DNA from: Agrobacterium larrymoorei
GTDB taxonomy: Bacteria > Pseudomonadota > Alphaproteobacteria > Rhizobiales > Rhizobiaceae
Reading direction: 5' to 3'
Length of the DNA: 64,000 nt
Assembly (NCBI RefSeq): GCF_030819275.1
Contig: NZ_JAUTBL010000001.1
Location: 1,456,501 to 1,520,500, forward strand
The notes below the pieces were generated by a model. That model had not been told where the DNA came from. It saw only the letters and a list, made by a program, of their open reading frames with translations, and made no database searches. Position numbers and translations under genes: made by a program. Position 1 is the first letter of the stretch. The number at the start of each line of letters is the position of its first letter. Shown here piece after piece: positions 50,983 to 60,952 of this stretch.

Positions 50983-52425
50983 TCACGCTCTGCTCTGCGC
51001 TCTGCCTGCCTCTTCCTCCTGCAAGACGGGTGCGGCAATGTTCGCCAGCAATTCCGGCCTTAATGCTTCGATCAGTTGTTCGGCGCTCATATAGCCTTTT
51101 TCAAGCACGACCTGCGGTACGGTCCGGCCGCTTGCGAGCGCCTCGCGCGCAACCTCTGTCGCAGCGTAATAGCCGATCAACGGGTTGAGCGCCGTCGCAA
51201 GGCCTATCGATTCTTCCAAGCGGCGAGCCATAATATCGACATTGGCGGTAATGCCGACGACGCAGCGTTCCGCCAGTGTTCCGCAGGCAGTGCCGAGTTG
51301 GGCAATACTCTCCGACAGCGCCCGGACAATGACGGGCTCGAAGGCGTTCAGCTGAAGCTGTCCACCTTCTGCCGCCATGGTGACGGTGATGTCGTTGCCG
51401 ATGACCACGAAGGCCACCTGGTTGACGACTTCCGGGATGACAGGATTGACCTTGCCGGGCATGATGCTTGAGCCGGCCTGTACAGCTGGGAGATTGATTT
51501 CGCCAATGCCAGCGCGAGGGCCAGAGGACAGCAGGCGCAGGTCGTTGCAGGTCTTGGAGAGTTTGACTGCGATGCGCTTCAATACGCCCGAGAGATGGAC
51601 GAAAGCGCCGGGATCCTGCGTTGCCTCGATCAAGTCGCTCGCCGTCACCAGTGGTCGACCTGTCAGTTGCACGAGATGCTTGCAGGCAATCGCGGCATAA
51701 CCGGCAGGGGCGTTGAGGCCTGTGCCGATCGCCGTGGCGCCCAGATTGATCTCATGTAGCAATGCTGCGGATTCAATCAGGCGAGCGCGGTCTTCCCCCA
51801 GCATCACGGCAAAGGTGCGGAATTCCTGGCCGAGGGTCATCGGCACGGCATCCTGCAATTGCGTGCGCCCGACTTTCAGAATGCCGTCGAACTCACGGGC
51901 CTTGGCCTCGAAGGCGTCCTGGAGCACGAGCATGGAAGCGGCCAGTTCATCGATGGATTCGATCAAAGCTATGTTGATCGCCGTCGGATAGGCATCGTTG
52001 GTCGACTGGCTGAGGTTCACGTGGTCGTTCGGGTGCAGCCGACTGTAGTCACCTTTTGCATATCCGAGAATTTCCAGCGCGCGGTTGGCGATCACCTCGT
52101 TGGCATTCATGTTGGTCGACGTTCCGGCCCCACCCTGAATAACATCGACGATGAATTGATCATGGAGGGCACCGTCGCGGATCTCGCGGCAGGCTTTGAC
52201 GATGGCGTCCATGCGCTCCTGATCCAGCAGGCCCAGCTCATGGTTTGCCAGCGCAGCCGCCTCCTTCACAAAGGTCAGGCCGCGGATGAGATAGGGGTAG
52301 CGGCCGATCGTTGTCCCGGTGATCGGAAAATTCTCCGCCGCGCGCTGCGTATGCACACCCCAATAGGCTGCTTCCGGAATATCTTTTGGCCCGAGAAGAT
52401 CGCGTTCCTGACGCATCGTGATCAT
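50983..52425 (-). CDS. aspA: Aspartate ammonia-lyase
   Basis: 480 residues of the fumarase/aspartase superfamily. The signature GSSIMPGKVNP carries the catalytic flexible loop; GGAGTSTNMNANEVIANRA and NDHVNLSQSTND are the other conserved blocks. It deaminates aspartate to fumarate plus ammonia. The ATG at 52423-52425 has GGAGG five bases upstream; the longer frame to 52509 lacks such a site. Fumarase C is close in sequence but the asparaginase and permease genes nearby support aspartase. Divergent from the permease. Confidence 0.9.
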   Translation of the reverse strand: MITMRQERDLLGPKDIPEAAYWGVHTQRAAENFPITGTTIGRYPYLIRGLTFVKEAAALANHELGLLDQERMDAIVKACREIRDGALHDQFIVDVIQGGAGTSTNMNANEVIANRALEILGYAKGDYSRLHPNDHVNLSQSTNDAYPTAINIALIESIDELAASMLVLQDAFEAKAREFDGILKVGRTQLQDAVPMTLGQEFRTFAVMLGEDRARLIESAALLHEINLGATAIGTGLNAPAGYAAIACKHLVQLTGRPLVTASDLIEATQDPGAFVHLSGVLKRIAVKLSKTCNDLRLLSSGPRAGIGEINLPAVQAGSSIMPGKVNPVIPEVVNQVAFVVIGNDITVTMAAEGGQLQLNAFEPVIVRALSESIAQLGTACGTLAERCVVGITANVDIMARRLEESIGLATALNPLIGYYAATEVAREALASGRTVPQVVLEKGYMSAEQLIEALRPELLANIAAPVLQEEEAGRAQSRA

Positions 52426-52448
52426 GTCATCCTCCATGGTGATCCGAT

Positions 52449-52475
52449 AAATCTGTAAAGCTGCTAGACAGATTT
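52449..52475. promoter_or_regulatory. Candidate operator 1 in aspA/permease divergent region
   Basis: AAATCTGT (52449-52456) and ACAGATTT (52468-52475) are perfect arms around 11 bases, 24 bases upstream of the aspA ATG. A near-copy with the same spacing lies at 52560-52584. Probable binding sites for the GntR-type regulator. Confidence 0.55.
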
Positions 52476-52559
52476 TTCTTGGTTTAGTCCTGTCCATGAT
52501 GTAGGTCAATGGCCGGGGAGAGGGTTGACGGGCGCGCAGCCGGAAACTAAGGGGATCAA

Positions 52560-52584
52560 AAATCTGTCATGCAGCCTTACAGAA
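52560..52584. promoter_or_regulatory. Candidate operator 2 in aspA/permease divergent region
   Basis: AAATCTGT (52560-52567), 11 bases, then ACAGAA (52579-52584), the second copy of the site at 52449-52475. It lies about 110 bases before the permease start. The pair would let one regulator control both divergent units. Confidence 0.5.
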
Positions 52585-52695
52585 CGGCTGCGTCGTTCTC
52601 CGGGCGCTTACCTTGTGAAGGGCATTCTTGCATAAGGACAGAACGGGTCATTCATCAAGTCTATGGACGATAGCTCTGAGGGAGGAGCGACACCA

Positions 52696-54165
52696 GTGGA
52701 TAAGGTAACTCAAGCAAACCATGAACGTCAGGTCGAAGTCCAGGAGGATTTCGGCTATCACAAGGCACTCAAACCGCGCCAGATTCAGATGATCGCCATT
52801 GGCGGCGCGATCGGAACGGGGCTTTTCCTTGGGGCAGGCGGGCGCCTTGCCATTGCTGGTCCCGCTCTCATCTTCGTCTATGCAATCTGCGGCTTCTTCG
52901 CCTTTCTGGTGCTTCGAGCCCTTGGCGAATTGATCATGCACCGTCCGACCTCCGGCTCTTTTGTCTCCTATGCGCGTGAGTTCTACGGCGAGAAGATGGC
53001 CTTTGCCGTTGGTTGGATGTACTGGATGAACTGGGCGATGACCTCGGTTGCCGATGTGACGGCCGTCGCCCTCTACATGAATTTCTTCAAGCAATATGTG
53101 CCCTGGATGCAGGGCATCGACCAGTGGGTGTTTGCGCTCGGGGCGCTCATCATCGTGCTCGGTATGAACATGCTGTCGGTCAAGGTGTTCGGCGAACTGG
53201 AATTTTGGTTCAGCCTGATCAAAGTCCTGGCGCTGTTCACCTTCCTGATCGTCGGCGTCTACTTCGTCATTTTCGGAACGCCGATTGAAGGCCACGTCAC
53301 CGGCTTCAGCCTGATTGCCGATAATGGCGGCTTCTTCCCCAACGGTATCCTGCCGGCCTTCGTCATCATTCAAGGCGTGCTCTTTGCCTATGCCTCTATC
53401 GAATTGATCGGTACGACGGCGGGTGAGACGGAGGATCCACGCAAGGTCATGCCGAAAGCAATCCGCACCGTCGTCTTCCGCCTTCTGGTTTTCTACGTCG
53501 GCTCAGTCCTGCTTCTTACGCTTCTCCTGCCCTACACGGCTTACAAGGCAGGCGAGAGCCCCTTCGTGACCTTCTTCGGCTCCATCGGTGTTGAAGGTGC
53601 AGACATCGTGATGAACCTCGTGGTGCTGACCGCTGTGCTGTCGTCGCTCAATGCCGGCCTTTACTCAACTGGTCGCATCCTGCATTCGATGGCAGTTTCC
53701 GGTTCTGCGCCGGCCGCGCTTGCGAAGATGAACAAGGCAGGGGTGCCCTATGGCGGTATTGCGGTAACGGCGGTCGTCACTGTGTTCGGCGTCATCCTCA
53801 ACGCCATTGTTCCTTCTGAAGCGTTTGAAATTGCGCTCAATCTTGCCGCACTTGGCATCATTTGCGCCTGGGGCGTCATCGTGTTATGCCAACTCAAGCT
53901 GTGGCATCTGTCCCGGCAGGGGAAGATGCAGCGTCCGGATTTCAGCATGTTTGGCGCGCCTTACACGGGCATTCTGACACTTGTCTTCCTGTTTGGCGTT
54001 CTGGTGCTGATGGCATTCGATTACCCCGCGGGCACATATACCGTTGGCTCTCTTATCGTCATCGCGCCGACTTTGGTGGGGGGATGGTATTTGATGCGTG
54101 GGCGTATCCAGCAATTGTCGAAAGCACAGGCGCCGAGTGACGCCGCTGCGCCGGGCCAGAGATGA
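52696..54165 (+). CDS. Amino acid permease, asparagine type (AnsP-like)
   Basis: About 489 residues with 12 predicted helices, of the APC superfamily amino acid transporter family. The first helix has [19 protein letters not shown], the signature of AAT permeases, and [20 protein letters not shown] follows. GTG at 52696 has GGAGG ten bases upstream; ATG at 52663 is the alternative. It is coupled by a 4-base overlap to the asparaginase gene, so asparagine (or aspartate) is the likely cargo. Confidence 0.88.
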   Translation: MDKVTQANHERQVEVQEDFGYHKALKPRQIQMIAIGGAIGTGLFLGAGGRLAIAGPALIFVYAICGFFAFLVLRALGELIMHRPTSGSFVSYAREFYGEKMAFAVGWMYWMNWAMTSVADVTAVALYMNFFKQYVPWMQGIDQWVFALGALIIVLGMNMLSVKVFGELEFWFSLIKVLALFTFLIVGVYFVIFGTPIEGHVTGFSLIADNGGFFPNGILPAFVIIQGVLFAYASIELIGTTAGETEDPRKVMPKAIRTVVFRLLVFYVGSVLLLTLLLPYTAYKAGESPFVTFFGSIGVEGADIVMNLVVLTAVLSSLNAGLYSTGRILHSMAVSGSAPAALAKMNKAGVPYGGIAVTAVVTVFGVILNAIVPSEAFEIALNLAALGIICAWGVIVLCQLKLWHLSRQGKMQRPDFSMFGAPYTGILTLVFLFGVLVLMAFDYPAGTYTVGSLIVIAPTLVGGWYLMRGRIQQLSKAQAPSDAAAPGQR

Positions 54166-55121
54166 CCGTAAGCATTTCGACCGATCATCACGAAGGGCTG
54201 GTGGCGGTCATTGCCACCGGCGGAACCATCGCAAGTCAGCGTGACGAGACGGGCGCTGCGAAACCCTCGCTATCCGGGGAAAATCTGCTCTCAGGTCTTG
54301 GTGGCGAGATTTCCCTGAAGCCGGTTGAACTCATGGCGACGGATTCGTCCAGCCTGACGATTTCCGACATGCAGGCAATAAGCGATGCGGTGGGCAAAGA
54401 GCTTGCCGACCCGACGGTTCGGGGTGTCGTGGTGCTTCACGGCACGGATGCCATGGAAGAAACCTCTTTGCTCGTGCATTTACAGCACAGCTTGAGCAAA
54501 CCGGTTATTTTCACGGGCGCCCAATTCACGGCTGACAATCCACAATCGGACGGGCCGGGAAATCTCCAGGCTGCGATTGCCGCCGCCGCTGACGCATCCA
54601 ACAGCGATAAGGGCGTGCTGATTTCCTTCGGCGGTAAGTTGCTGACCGTCTGGGGGCTTTACAAGCGTTCGGCAGACGATCCGGATGCCTTTGATCTCGC
54701 AGACCCTGATATCTGTCCTCAGAGCGCCACGCTGCCAGCGCCAGTCCGCACTGTCCGCGTCGATATCGTCGCGATCTATCCCGGTTGCGAGGCTACTCAT
54801 ATCGATGCCAGCCTCGCGGCTGGCGCAAAAGGAATCGTTTTGTCCGCACTCGGCTCGGGCAACGCCAATGCCCGCATCGTGGAGGCCGTGCAGCGTTGTT
54901 GCGACAGGAACGTCCCGGTCGTCGTGTCCAGCCGCGTGCCCGTCGGTCGTCTTGTCGCCGGTTATGGCGGCGGTGGAGGCGGTCACGACATGGGCAATGT
55001 TGGAGCGGTGCATTCGACGACCTTGAGGCCAGGTCAGGCGAGAATTCTGTTGGCTTGCCTTCTTGCAGCGTCGGCCAGCCGTGATAACATTGCGCGCGCT
55101 TTCAACGATTTCTGCGATTGA
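54162..55121 (+). CDS. L-asparaginase (type I/II)
   Basis: 319 residues. Both catalytic motifs are visible: ATGGTIAS (first Thr, residues 19-26) and HGTDAMEET (Thr-Asp) near residue 90. The domain order is that of bacterial asparaginases. It hydrolyses asparagine to aspartate and ammonia, feeding AspA (fumarate plus ammonia). No signal peptide, so it is cytoplasmic. The ATG overlaps the permease stop (ATGA). The gene ends 103 bases before gcd. Confidence 0.9.
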   Translation: MTVSISTDHHEGLVAVIATGGTIASQRDETGAAKPSLSGENLLSGLGGEISLKPVELMATDSSSLTISDMQAISDAVGKELADPTVRGVVVLHGTDAMEETSLLVHLQHSLSKPVIFTGAQFTADNPQSDGPGNLQAAIAAAADASNSDKGVLISFGGKLLTVWGLYKRSADDPDAFDLADPDICPQSATLPAPVRTVRVDIVAIYPGCEATHIDASLAAGAKGIVLSALGSGNANARIVEAVQRCCDRNVPVVVSSRVPVGRLVAGYGGGGGGHDMGNVGAVHSTTLRPGQARILLACLLAASASRDNIARAFNDFCD

Positions 55122-55224
55122 AATTCGTGGCCGGATAACACAGAAATGGCAAAAATGTGATCTCCGCGGAACCTATCCTGTTGCATCCTGTTAAGCATCA
55201 AGGGAAATTAATAGGGGGCTTTTC

Positions 55225-57564
55225 ATGGCGGTTACTGTCACTGCTGTCGCTCTGACGCTCATTGGGCTTGCGCTTTTCGGCTTCGGATCCCAACTCGTAA
55301 TGCTTGGCGGCAGCGTATATTATGCGCTCGCCGGGCTCGCCTTCATCATTACGGCAATTCTTCTTTTCAAGCGAAACAAGGCGGCGCTGCATTTTTACGC
55401 GCTCTTCGTGCTCGCGACACTCTGCTGGGCTCTCTGGGAAGTCGGTCTGGACTGGTGGCAGCTTGGGCCGCGTGGCGGCCTGATCATCGTGATTGGCATC
55501 TGGCTGCTGATGCCCTGGATCCGTAAGCCGCTCGGTTTTGTCAGTCCAACGGGCATTCGTTACGGAGCCAACGCCGTTCCGCTGCTTGCAGCCGTCGTCA
55601 TTTCCATGGGCGTGGCCGCCTTCTCGATGACGCAGGACCCGCATGACCAGGAGGGCAATTTGCCGACGGAGGTCGTCAACAATGCGCCATCTTATGGAAA
55701 CCCTGTTCCAGACGGCGAGTGGCATCAATATGGGCGGACCTCCTATGGACAGCGTTATTCGCCGCTGACACAGATCACCACCGCAAATGTCGGCGATCTG
55801 AAAGAGGCCTGGCGTTACCAGACCGGCGACGTCAAGCTTCCCGGCGACGTTGGCGAAACGACCTATCAGGTGACGCCGCTGAAGGTCGGCAAAACGCTTT
55901 ACCTCTGCACACCGCACAATTGGGCGATCGCCATCGATGCGGCGACTGGCAAGGAAAAGTGGAAGTACGATCCGAATGTTGGTCTCAATCCCAATCGTCA
56001 GCATCAGACATGCCGCGGCGTAACCTATTATGCCGATCCGACCGCTCAGGCAGGCGCGCAATGCGCCGCCCGCGTCTATCTCCCAACATCCGACGCTCGC
56101 CTGATCGCGCTCGACGCCGAAAACGGCCAGGTTTGCACGTCTTTTGCTGACCAGGGTGTTCTGCACCTGGAGACCGGCATGAAGTACAACCCGGCTGGCT
56201 ACTACTATTCCACGTCGCCGCCCGCCATCGCCGGCAACAAGATCATCGTCGGTGGCGCAGTCAATGACAACTACTCCACCCAGGAACAGTCCGGCGTTAT
56301 CCGCGCCTTCGACGTGAACAGCGGCGAGTTGCTGTGGAACTGGGATTCCGGAAACCCTACCCAGACCCAACCGCTTCCGCCGGGTCAGACCTATACGACC
56401 AACTCTCCCAACAGCTGGTCCGTATTCAGCGTCGATGAAGCGCTTGGGCTCGTCTACATTCCTTTGGGGAATCAAGTTCCAGACCAGCTCGGAATGGGTC
56501 GGAGCGAGAGTGTAGAGAAATACTCCTCGTCGATTGTGGCACTCGACGTAAACACCGGGCAGGACCGCTGGGTCCGGCAGACCGTGCATCACGACCTATG
56601 GGATATGGATGTGCCTGCACAGCCGGTACTACTCGACATAACAAAGCCGGATGGTCAGTCTGTTCCCGCTCTCGTCGGGCCGACCAAGCAGGGCGATATC
56701 TATGTGCTGGACCGTCGGACGGGTGAACCGATCCTGCCGGTGACCGAAGAACCGGCACCCGGTGGCGCAATTCCGGAAGATTTCTCCGCGCCAACGCAGC
56801 CGACCTCTGCATTGACGTTCAAGCCCGAGCCGCTGCAAGAAAAGAACATGTGGGGCGTCTCACTGTTCGATCAGCTCGCCTGCCGCATCAAGTTCCATCA
56901 GCTGAATTACGAAGGTCGCTACACGCCGCCGTCCTTGAAGGGTACGCTCGTTTATCCGGGCAACTTCGGTACCTTCAATTGGGGCAGTGTTGCGGTCGAT
57001 CCCGAGCGCCAGGTGATGTTCGGAATGCCGACCTATCTTGCCTTCACCTCGCAGCTCATTCCGCGCGACAAAGTCCCGCCGAAGGGGCAGGATGAGAAGG
57101 GCAGTGAGCAGGGTCTGAACCGCAACGACGGCGCGCCCTATGCCGTGTTGATGGGCCCGTTCCTGAGCCCGATCGGCATCCCTTGCCAGGCGCCACCGTG
57201 GGGCTATGTCGCAGGAGCCGATCTCAGAACCGGCAAGGTTGCGTATAAGCACAAGAACGGCACGGTCTATGACATGACGCCACTGCCGCTTCCCTTCAGG
57301 GTCGGCGTGCCGGGTATCGGCGGCCCGATGATCACCAAGGGTGGCGTGGCCTTCCTCGGTGCAGCGGTCGACAACTATCTGCGCGCCTACGATCTGACCA
57401 GCGGAAAGCAGTTATGGGAGGCAAGATTGCCCGCGGGCGGGCAGGCCACGCCCATGACCTACGCTCTCGACGATGGCAAGCAATATGTCGTGATGGTTGC
57501 AGGCGGTCACGGATCGGTCGGCACGAAGCCTGGTGATTACGTCATCGCCTATACGCTCCCCTAA
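55225..57564 (+). CDS. gcd: Membrane-bound PQQ-dependent glucose dehydrogenase
   Basis: 779 residues. The first 140 form about five membrane helices. The rest is an eight-bladed PQQ beta-propeller (for example EWHQYGRTSYGQRYSPLTQITTANV, TCRGVTYY, YDVTP-like PAQPVLLDITKP, PCQAPPWGYVAGADLRTGKVAYKHKNGTVYD). It oxidises glucose (or quinate/shikimate) to the lactone in the periplasm and passes electrons to ubiquinone. PQQ biosynthesis genes are not in this window. It stands alone with its own terminator. Confidence 0.93.
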   Translation: MAVTVTAVALTLIGLALFGFGSQLVMLGGSVYYALAGLAFIITAILLFKRNKAALHFYALFVLATLCWALWEVGLDWWQLGPRGGLIIVIGIWLLMPWIRKPLGFVSPTGIRYGANAVPLLAAVVISMGVAAFSMTQDPHDQEGNLPTEVVNNAPSYGNPVPDGEWHQYGRTSYGQRYSPLTQITTANVGDLKEAWRYQTGDVKLPGDVGETTYQVTPLKVGKTLYLCTPHNWAIAIDAATGKEKWKYDPNVGLNPNRQHQTCRGVTYYADPTAQAGAQCAARVYLPTSDARLIALDAENGQVCTSFADQGVLHLETGMKYNPAGYYYSTSPPAIAGNKIIVGGAVNDNYSTQEQSGVIRAFDVNSGELLWNWDSGNPTQTQPLPPGQTYTTNSPNSWSVFSVDEALGLVYIPLGNQVPDQLGMGRSESVEKYSSSIVALDVNTGQDRWVRQTVHHDLWDMDVPAQPVLLDITKPDGQSVPALVGPTKQGDIYVLDRRTGEPILPVTEEPAPGGAIPEDFSAPTQPTSALTFKPEPLQEKNMWGVSLFDQLACRIKFHQLNYEGRYTPPSLKGTLVYPGNFGTFNWGSVAVDPERQVMFGMPTYLAFTSQLIPRDKVPPKGQDEKGSEQGLNRNDGAPYAVLMGPFLSPIGIPCQAPPWGYVAGADLRTGKVAYKHKNGTVYDMTPLPLPFRVGVPGIGGPMITKGGVAFLGAAVDNYLRAYDLTSGKQLWEARLPAGGQATPMTYALDDGKQYVVMVAGGHGSVGTKPGDYVIAYTLP

Positions 57565-57589
57565 CCGGAGCATTTCGTTAAAACCCTTG

Positions 57590-57621
57590 ATGGCCGGGAC
57601 TTGTTTCCGGCCATTTTGTTT
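57590..57621 (+). terminator. gcd terminator
   Basis: Stem ATGGCCGG (57590-57597) / CCGGCCAT (57607-57614) followed by TTTGTTT, 26 bases past the gcd stop. An intrinsic terminator. Confidence 0.85.
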
Positions 57622-57714
57622 CTCAAGCGCAAGTTAATAAGCTTGTATTTGGTATGTAATAACATTACACGACGTCGCTTGACGGACCAGATCAAATAGG
57701 TCTATCTGGCTTAT

Positions 57715-57908
57715 GACGGTTCCAAGCGAGAGATCGCGAGGAATAATAGGGAACACGGTGCGGGGATTGTCTCCAAGGCCGTGGCTGCCCCCGCAACTGT
57801 TAGCGGATTGTCGAGCACTCGTGACGCATTTACCTGCGTCGGGCCACTGCGAATCTATCGTGGGAAGGCGGGCAAGACGATCATCCGTGAGCCAGGAGAC
57901 CTGCCGTC
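57715..57908 (+). ncRNA. Cobalamin (B12) riboswitch
   Basis: Conserved elements in order: GGGAACACGGTG (57750s), the B12-box region GGCTGCCCCCGCAACTGT, GCCACTG with GGGAAGGCGGG, and GAGCCAGGAGACCTGCC near the end. The 5' GACGG pairs with the 3' CCGTC to close the aptamer. It is placed upstream of an ABC importer, so adenosylcobalamin binding probably represses it. An AGGAG and a short open frame start just downstream (57950s). Confidence 0.95.
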
Positions 57909-57958
57909 ATAAGTTCATTCCAATGTCACGGGCGGGGATGCCCTGAACAGGAGACGTC

Positions 57959-58069
57959 ATGATTGTTATTTGCGCCCTTCAGCGCTCACATCCATCTGTG
58001 TTTTTTCCTCGTTCTCGATCGTCTCACGCACGTTGCTGTCGAATGAGTGTTTCATTCGCGCTCACATGA
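57959..58069 (+). CDS. Possible leader ORF downstream of riboswitch
   Basis: 36-residue frame (MIVICALQRSHPS...) with a strong AGGAG seven bases before its ATG, the first start after the riboswitch. Its TGA (58067-58069) overlaps an ATG at 58066 in frame with the binding-protein gene. It may be a real coupling peptide or the trace of a chance start. The sequence has many Cys, His and Arg and no known family. Confidence 0.4.
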   Translation: MIVICALQRSHPSVFFPRSRSSHARCCRMSVSFALT

Positions 58070-58116
58070 CGGCGTATGCCTTTGGCAACGTCGACGATTT
58101 CGGGGATTATCGAACC

Positions 58117-59142
58117 ATGACATTTCACTTCACCGGCGCATTTCTCGCGGCGGCATTCGCTGCACTCTCGACGGTGCCGAACACGGCAGAGGCTGCGGAA
58201 ACGACCTACCCCTTGACGCTGAAAAATTGCGGCAGGGACGTCACCTTCAAGCACGCGCCACAGCGCACCGTTTCTCTCGGTCAAAGCACCACGGAAATCC
58301 TTTATCTGTTGGGACTGGCCGATAGGGTTGTGGGAACGGCCGTCTGGATCGGACCCGTGATCAAGGGTTATGAAGAGGCCAACGCCAAGGTGGAGCGCCT
58401 CGCGGACAATGATCCGAGTTTTGAGAGCGTTGTGGCGAAGAAGCCGGATCTCGTCACCGCTCAGTTTCAATGGCATGTCGGTCCGGAAGGCATCGTTGCG
58501 AAGCCTGAGCAATTCGAAGAGCTCGGGATTTCCGTATATACATCGCCTGCGGATTGCACCGGAAAGGACAATTCGGGCGGTGGCGATGGCGTCAGACGTT
58601 CTGTCTTCACCATGGACCAGATCTACCAAGAGATCGCTGAACTCGCGCAAATCTTCAATGTCGAAGACCGAGGTGAGAAGCTCATCGCCGACCTGAAGGC
58701 CCGCGAGGACGCTGCGCGTCAGAAGATCGCATCGATGGATGGCAAGCTCTCTGCCGTCTTCTGGTTCTCCAGCGCTGAGCTGGATATCGATCCTTACGTC
58801 GCAGGCAAGAACGGTGCGCCCGGCTATATCATGTCAGCGCTCGGCATCAAAAATGTCATCGATAGCGAAGAGGAATGGCCCACAGTCGGCTGGGAAACCA
58901 TCGCCAAATCCAATCCCAGCATCATCGTTGCGGGTAAGATGGACCGTCGCCGTTTTCCAGCTGACGATATCGCCGTGAAGCTGAAATTCCTGAAGGATGA
59001 TCCGGTCACAAGCCTGATGCCGGCCGTCAAGGACAACCATATCGTCGTGATGGATGCACAGGCGATGAACCCGACGATCCGAACCATCGACGGCATCGAG
59101 GTGTTGGCCGACCAGATCGTTCAACTCGGCCTGGCGAAGTAA
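58117..59142 (+). CDS. B12/metal-chelate ABC transporter substrate-binding protein (BtuF/FecB type)
   Basis: 341 residues. Signal peptide MTFHFTGAFLAAAFAALSTV (cleavage after AEA), then YPLTLKNCGRDVTFKHAPQRTVSLGQSTTEILYLLGLADRVVGTAVW, the periplasmic FecB/BtuF-type binding fold. Further motif VAKKPDLV and late WPTVGWETIAKSNPSIIV. ATG at 58117 has GGGGA about ten bases upstream; an in-frame ATG at 58066 overlaps the leader ORF stop. Under the cobalamin riboswitch, cobalamin or cobinamide is the likely cargo; a siderophore or cobalt chelate is possible. Confidence 0.88.
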   Translation: MTFHFTGAFLAAAFAALSTVPNTAEAAETTYPLTLKNCGRDVTFKHAPQRTVSLGQSTTEILYLLGLADRVVGTAVWIGPVIKGYEEANAKVERLADNDPSFESVVAKKPDLVTAQFQWHVGPEGIVAKPEQFEELGISVYTSPADCTGKDNSGGGDGVRRSVFTMDQIYQEIAELAQIFNVEDRGEKLIADLKAREDAARQKIASMDGKLSAVFWFSSAELDIDPYVAGKNGAPGYIMSALGIKNVIDSEEEWPTVGWETIAKSNPSIIVAGKMDRRRFPADDIAVKLKFLKDDPVTSLMPAVKDNHIVVMDAQAMNPTIRTIDGIEVLADQIVQLGLAK

Positions 59143-59146
59143 GCCT

Positions 59147-60166
59147 ATGCCCGTTTCTTTGCTCTACGCCCGTGCTGCCGTCATTGCAGCCGGGTGCCTT
59201 TTGGTGGCGCTTTGGCTTGGCGCCTCCATTGGCGAAACCTCCATTCCGATGGAGGTTGTCGCCAAGACGGTCGCCAATCGCCTCTGGCATGCCGGATATC
59301 CGCTGGATGCCATCGATGAAGGCATTATCTGGAATTATCGTTTGAGCCGCGCCGTAGTCGCCGCCTGTTGTGGGGCAGCCCTCGCCGTGTCTGGGGTGGT
59401 GTTGCAATCGCTGCTGCGCAATCCGCTTGCTGACCCCTACATTCTCGGCATCTCCGCCGGGGCGTCGACCGGCGCCGTCGGCGTTGCAATCCTTGGCCTG
59501 GGTGCTGGCATGCTGACCATGCCTCTCGGTGCATTTCTCGGCGCGCTCCTCGCCTTTGCGCTTGTCAGCCTGCTGGCGCTTAGGGCCGGGCGGGGCAACA
59601 GCGCAATCATTCTGGCCGGCGTCGCCGGTTCGCAGTTGTTCAACGCGCTCACCTCTTTCATCGTCACCAAGGCTGCCAATGCTGAGCAGGCCAGGGGCAT
59701 CATGTTCTGGTTGCTCGGCAACCTGTCCGGCGTTCGCTGGACGGATGTCTCGCTTGCCCTTCCGATCGCCATTTTCGGCCTCGTTGTCTGCCTCTGGCAT
59801 GCCCGGGCGCTGGACGCCTTTACCTTCGGAGCGGGATCGGCCGCTTCTCTAGGAGTACCCGTGCGTCGCGTCTATGTGGTGCTGACAGGCACCGCTGCCC
59901 TGATGACGGCGGTCATGGTCAGCATCGTCGGCTCGATCGGCTTTATTGGTCTCGTTATTCCCCATGCTGCACGCCTGGTCGTCGGCGTTCGCCACGGACG
60001 CCTGCTTCCGGCTGCCGCATTGATCGGCGCCATCTTCATGATCGGTGCCGATATTCTTTCCCGCACCATCATCGCCGGCCAGGTTCTGCCAATTGGTGTC
60101 ATCACCGCACTATTCGGTGCGCCCGCCTTCGCGCTTATCCTTTCGCAGCGGCGGAGGGTGGCATAA
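59147..60166 (+). CDS. FecCD-type ABC transporter permease (BtuC type)
   Basis: 339 residues with about ten helices. FecCD motifs: LSRAVVAACCGAALAVSGVVLQSLLRNPLADPYILGISAGASTGA near residue 65 and GSIGFIGLVIPHAARLVVGVRHGRLLPAAALIGAIFMIGADILSRTI towards the end. It transports cobalamin or iron/cobalt chelates. It starts 4 bases after the binding-protein stop and ends overlapping the ATPase start (ATAATG) by one base. Confidence 0.93.
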   Translation: MPVSLLYARAAVIAAGCLLVALWLGASIGETSIPMEVVAKTVANRLWHAGYPLDAIDEGIIWNYRLSRAVVAACCGAALAVSGVVLQSLLRNPLADPYILGISAGASTGAVGVAILGLGAGMLTMPLGAFLGALLAFALVSLLALRAGRGNSAIILAGVAGSQLFNALTSFIVTKAANAEQARGIMFWLLGNLSGVRWTDVSLALPIAIFGLVVCLWHARALDAFTFGAGSAASLGVPVRRVYVVLTGTAALMTAVMVSIVGSIGFIGLVIPHAARLVVGVRHGRLLPAAALIGAIFMIGADILSRTIIAGQVLPIGVITALFGAPAFALILSQRRRVA

Positions 60167-60942
60167 TGCTTTCCGCGCGCAACCTAAGCTGGACAACGGG
60201 CGGTATCGACATCGTCAATAACATCAGCCTCGATCTTTCTGCTGGTGAATTTCTTGGCATCGTCGGGCCCAACGGATCTGGCAAGACGAGCCTCATGGCT
60301 ATGCTTTCGGGCCTGAGAAAACCGCGCTCCGGCGAGGTCTTGCTGGACGGTAAGTCGATGAACCTTTTCCAGCGTCGTGATGTGGCGCGCCAGATCGCGC
60401 TTGTCGAGCAGCAGGCTGAGACACAGGAGCGCATCAATGCTCGCCAGGCGGTGGAGCTTGGCCGCATTCCGCATAAGGGCGCCCTGTCTCCTTGGTCCCC
60501 TGAAGATGACGAGATTGTCGATCAGGCGTTGCGTGACGTCGATATGGAGGGTTTCGGGAGGCGCATGTGGCACACGCTTTCTGGCGGAGAGCGTCAACGT
60601 CTGCATATTGCCCGTGCTTTGGCACAGCAGCCGAAGATCCTGCTCCTGGACGAGCCGACCAATCATCTCGACATCGGCCACCAGATCGCACTTCTGCATC
60701 TGGTTCGCCAGCAGAGGTTAACCGTCGTTGCCGCTTTGCATGATCTCAATCACGCGGCGATGTTCTGTGACCGGATCGCTGTGCTCAAGGCGGGAGCGCT
60801 CGTTGCGATGGGTAGGCCCTGCAAGGTCCTGACCCCGGAACTCATCTTCGATGTGTTTGGCGTTCATGTCGATGTGGAACGAGAAAGCGAGGATGCCTGC
60901 CATATCCGCTATCGCGCCCCGGTCATGATCGAAACCCAATAA
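60166..60942 (+). CDS. ABC transporter ATP-binding protein (BtuD/FecE type)
   Basis: 258 residues: Walker A GPNGSGKTS, signature LSGGERQRLHIARALAQQ, Walker B ILLLDEPTNHLDIGHQ, and switch His (AALHDLNHAAMFCDR). It is of the cobalamin/iron chelate ATPase family, closing the riboswitch-controlled importer. It is coupled to the permease gene and followed after 10 bases by pseudoazurin. Confidence 0.93.
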   Translation: MLSARNLSWTTGGIDIVNNISLDLSAGEFLGIVGPNGSGKTSLMAMLSGLRKPRSGEVLLDGKSMNLFQRRDVARQIALVEQQAETQERINARQAVELGRIPHKGALSPWSPEDDEIVDQALRDVDMEGFGRRMWHTLSGGERQRLHIARALAQQPKILLLDEPTNHLDIGHQIALLHLVRQQRLTVVAALHDLNHAAMFCDRIAVLKAGALVAMGRPCKVLTPELIFDVFGVHVDVERESEDACHIRYRAPVMIETQ

Positions 60943-60952
60943 GGATATCACG

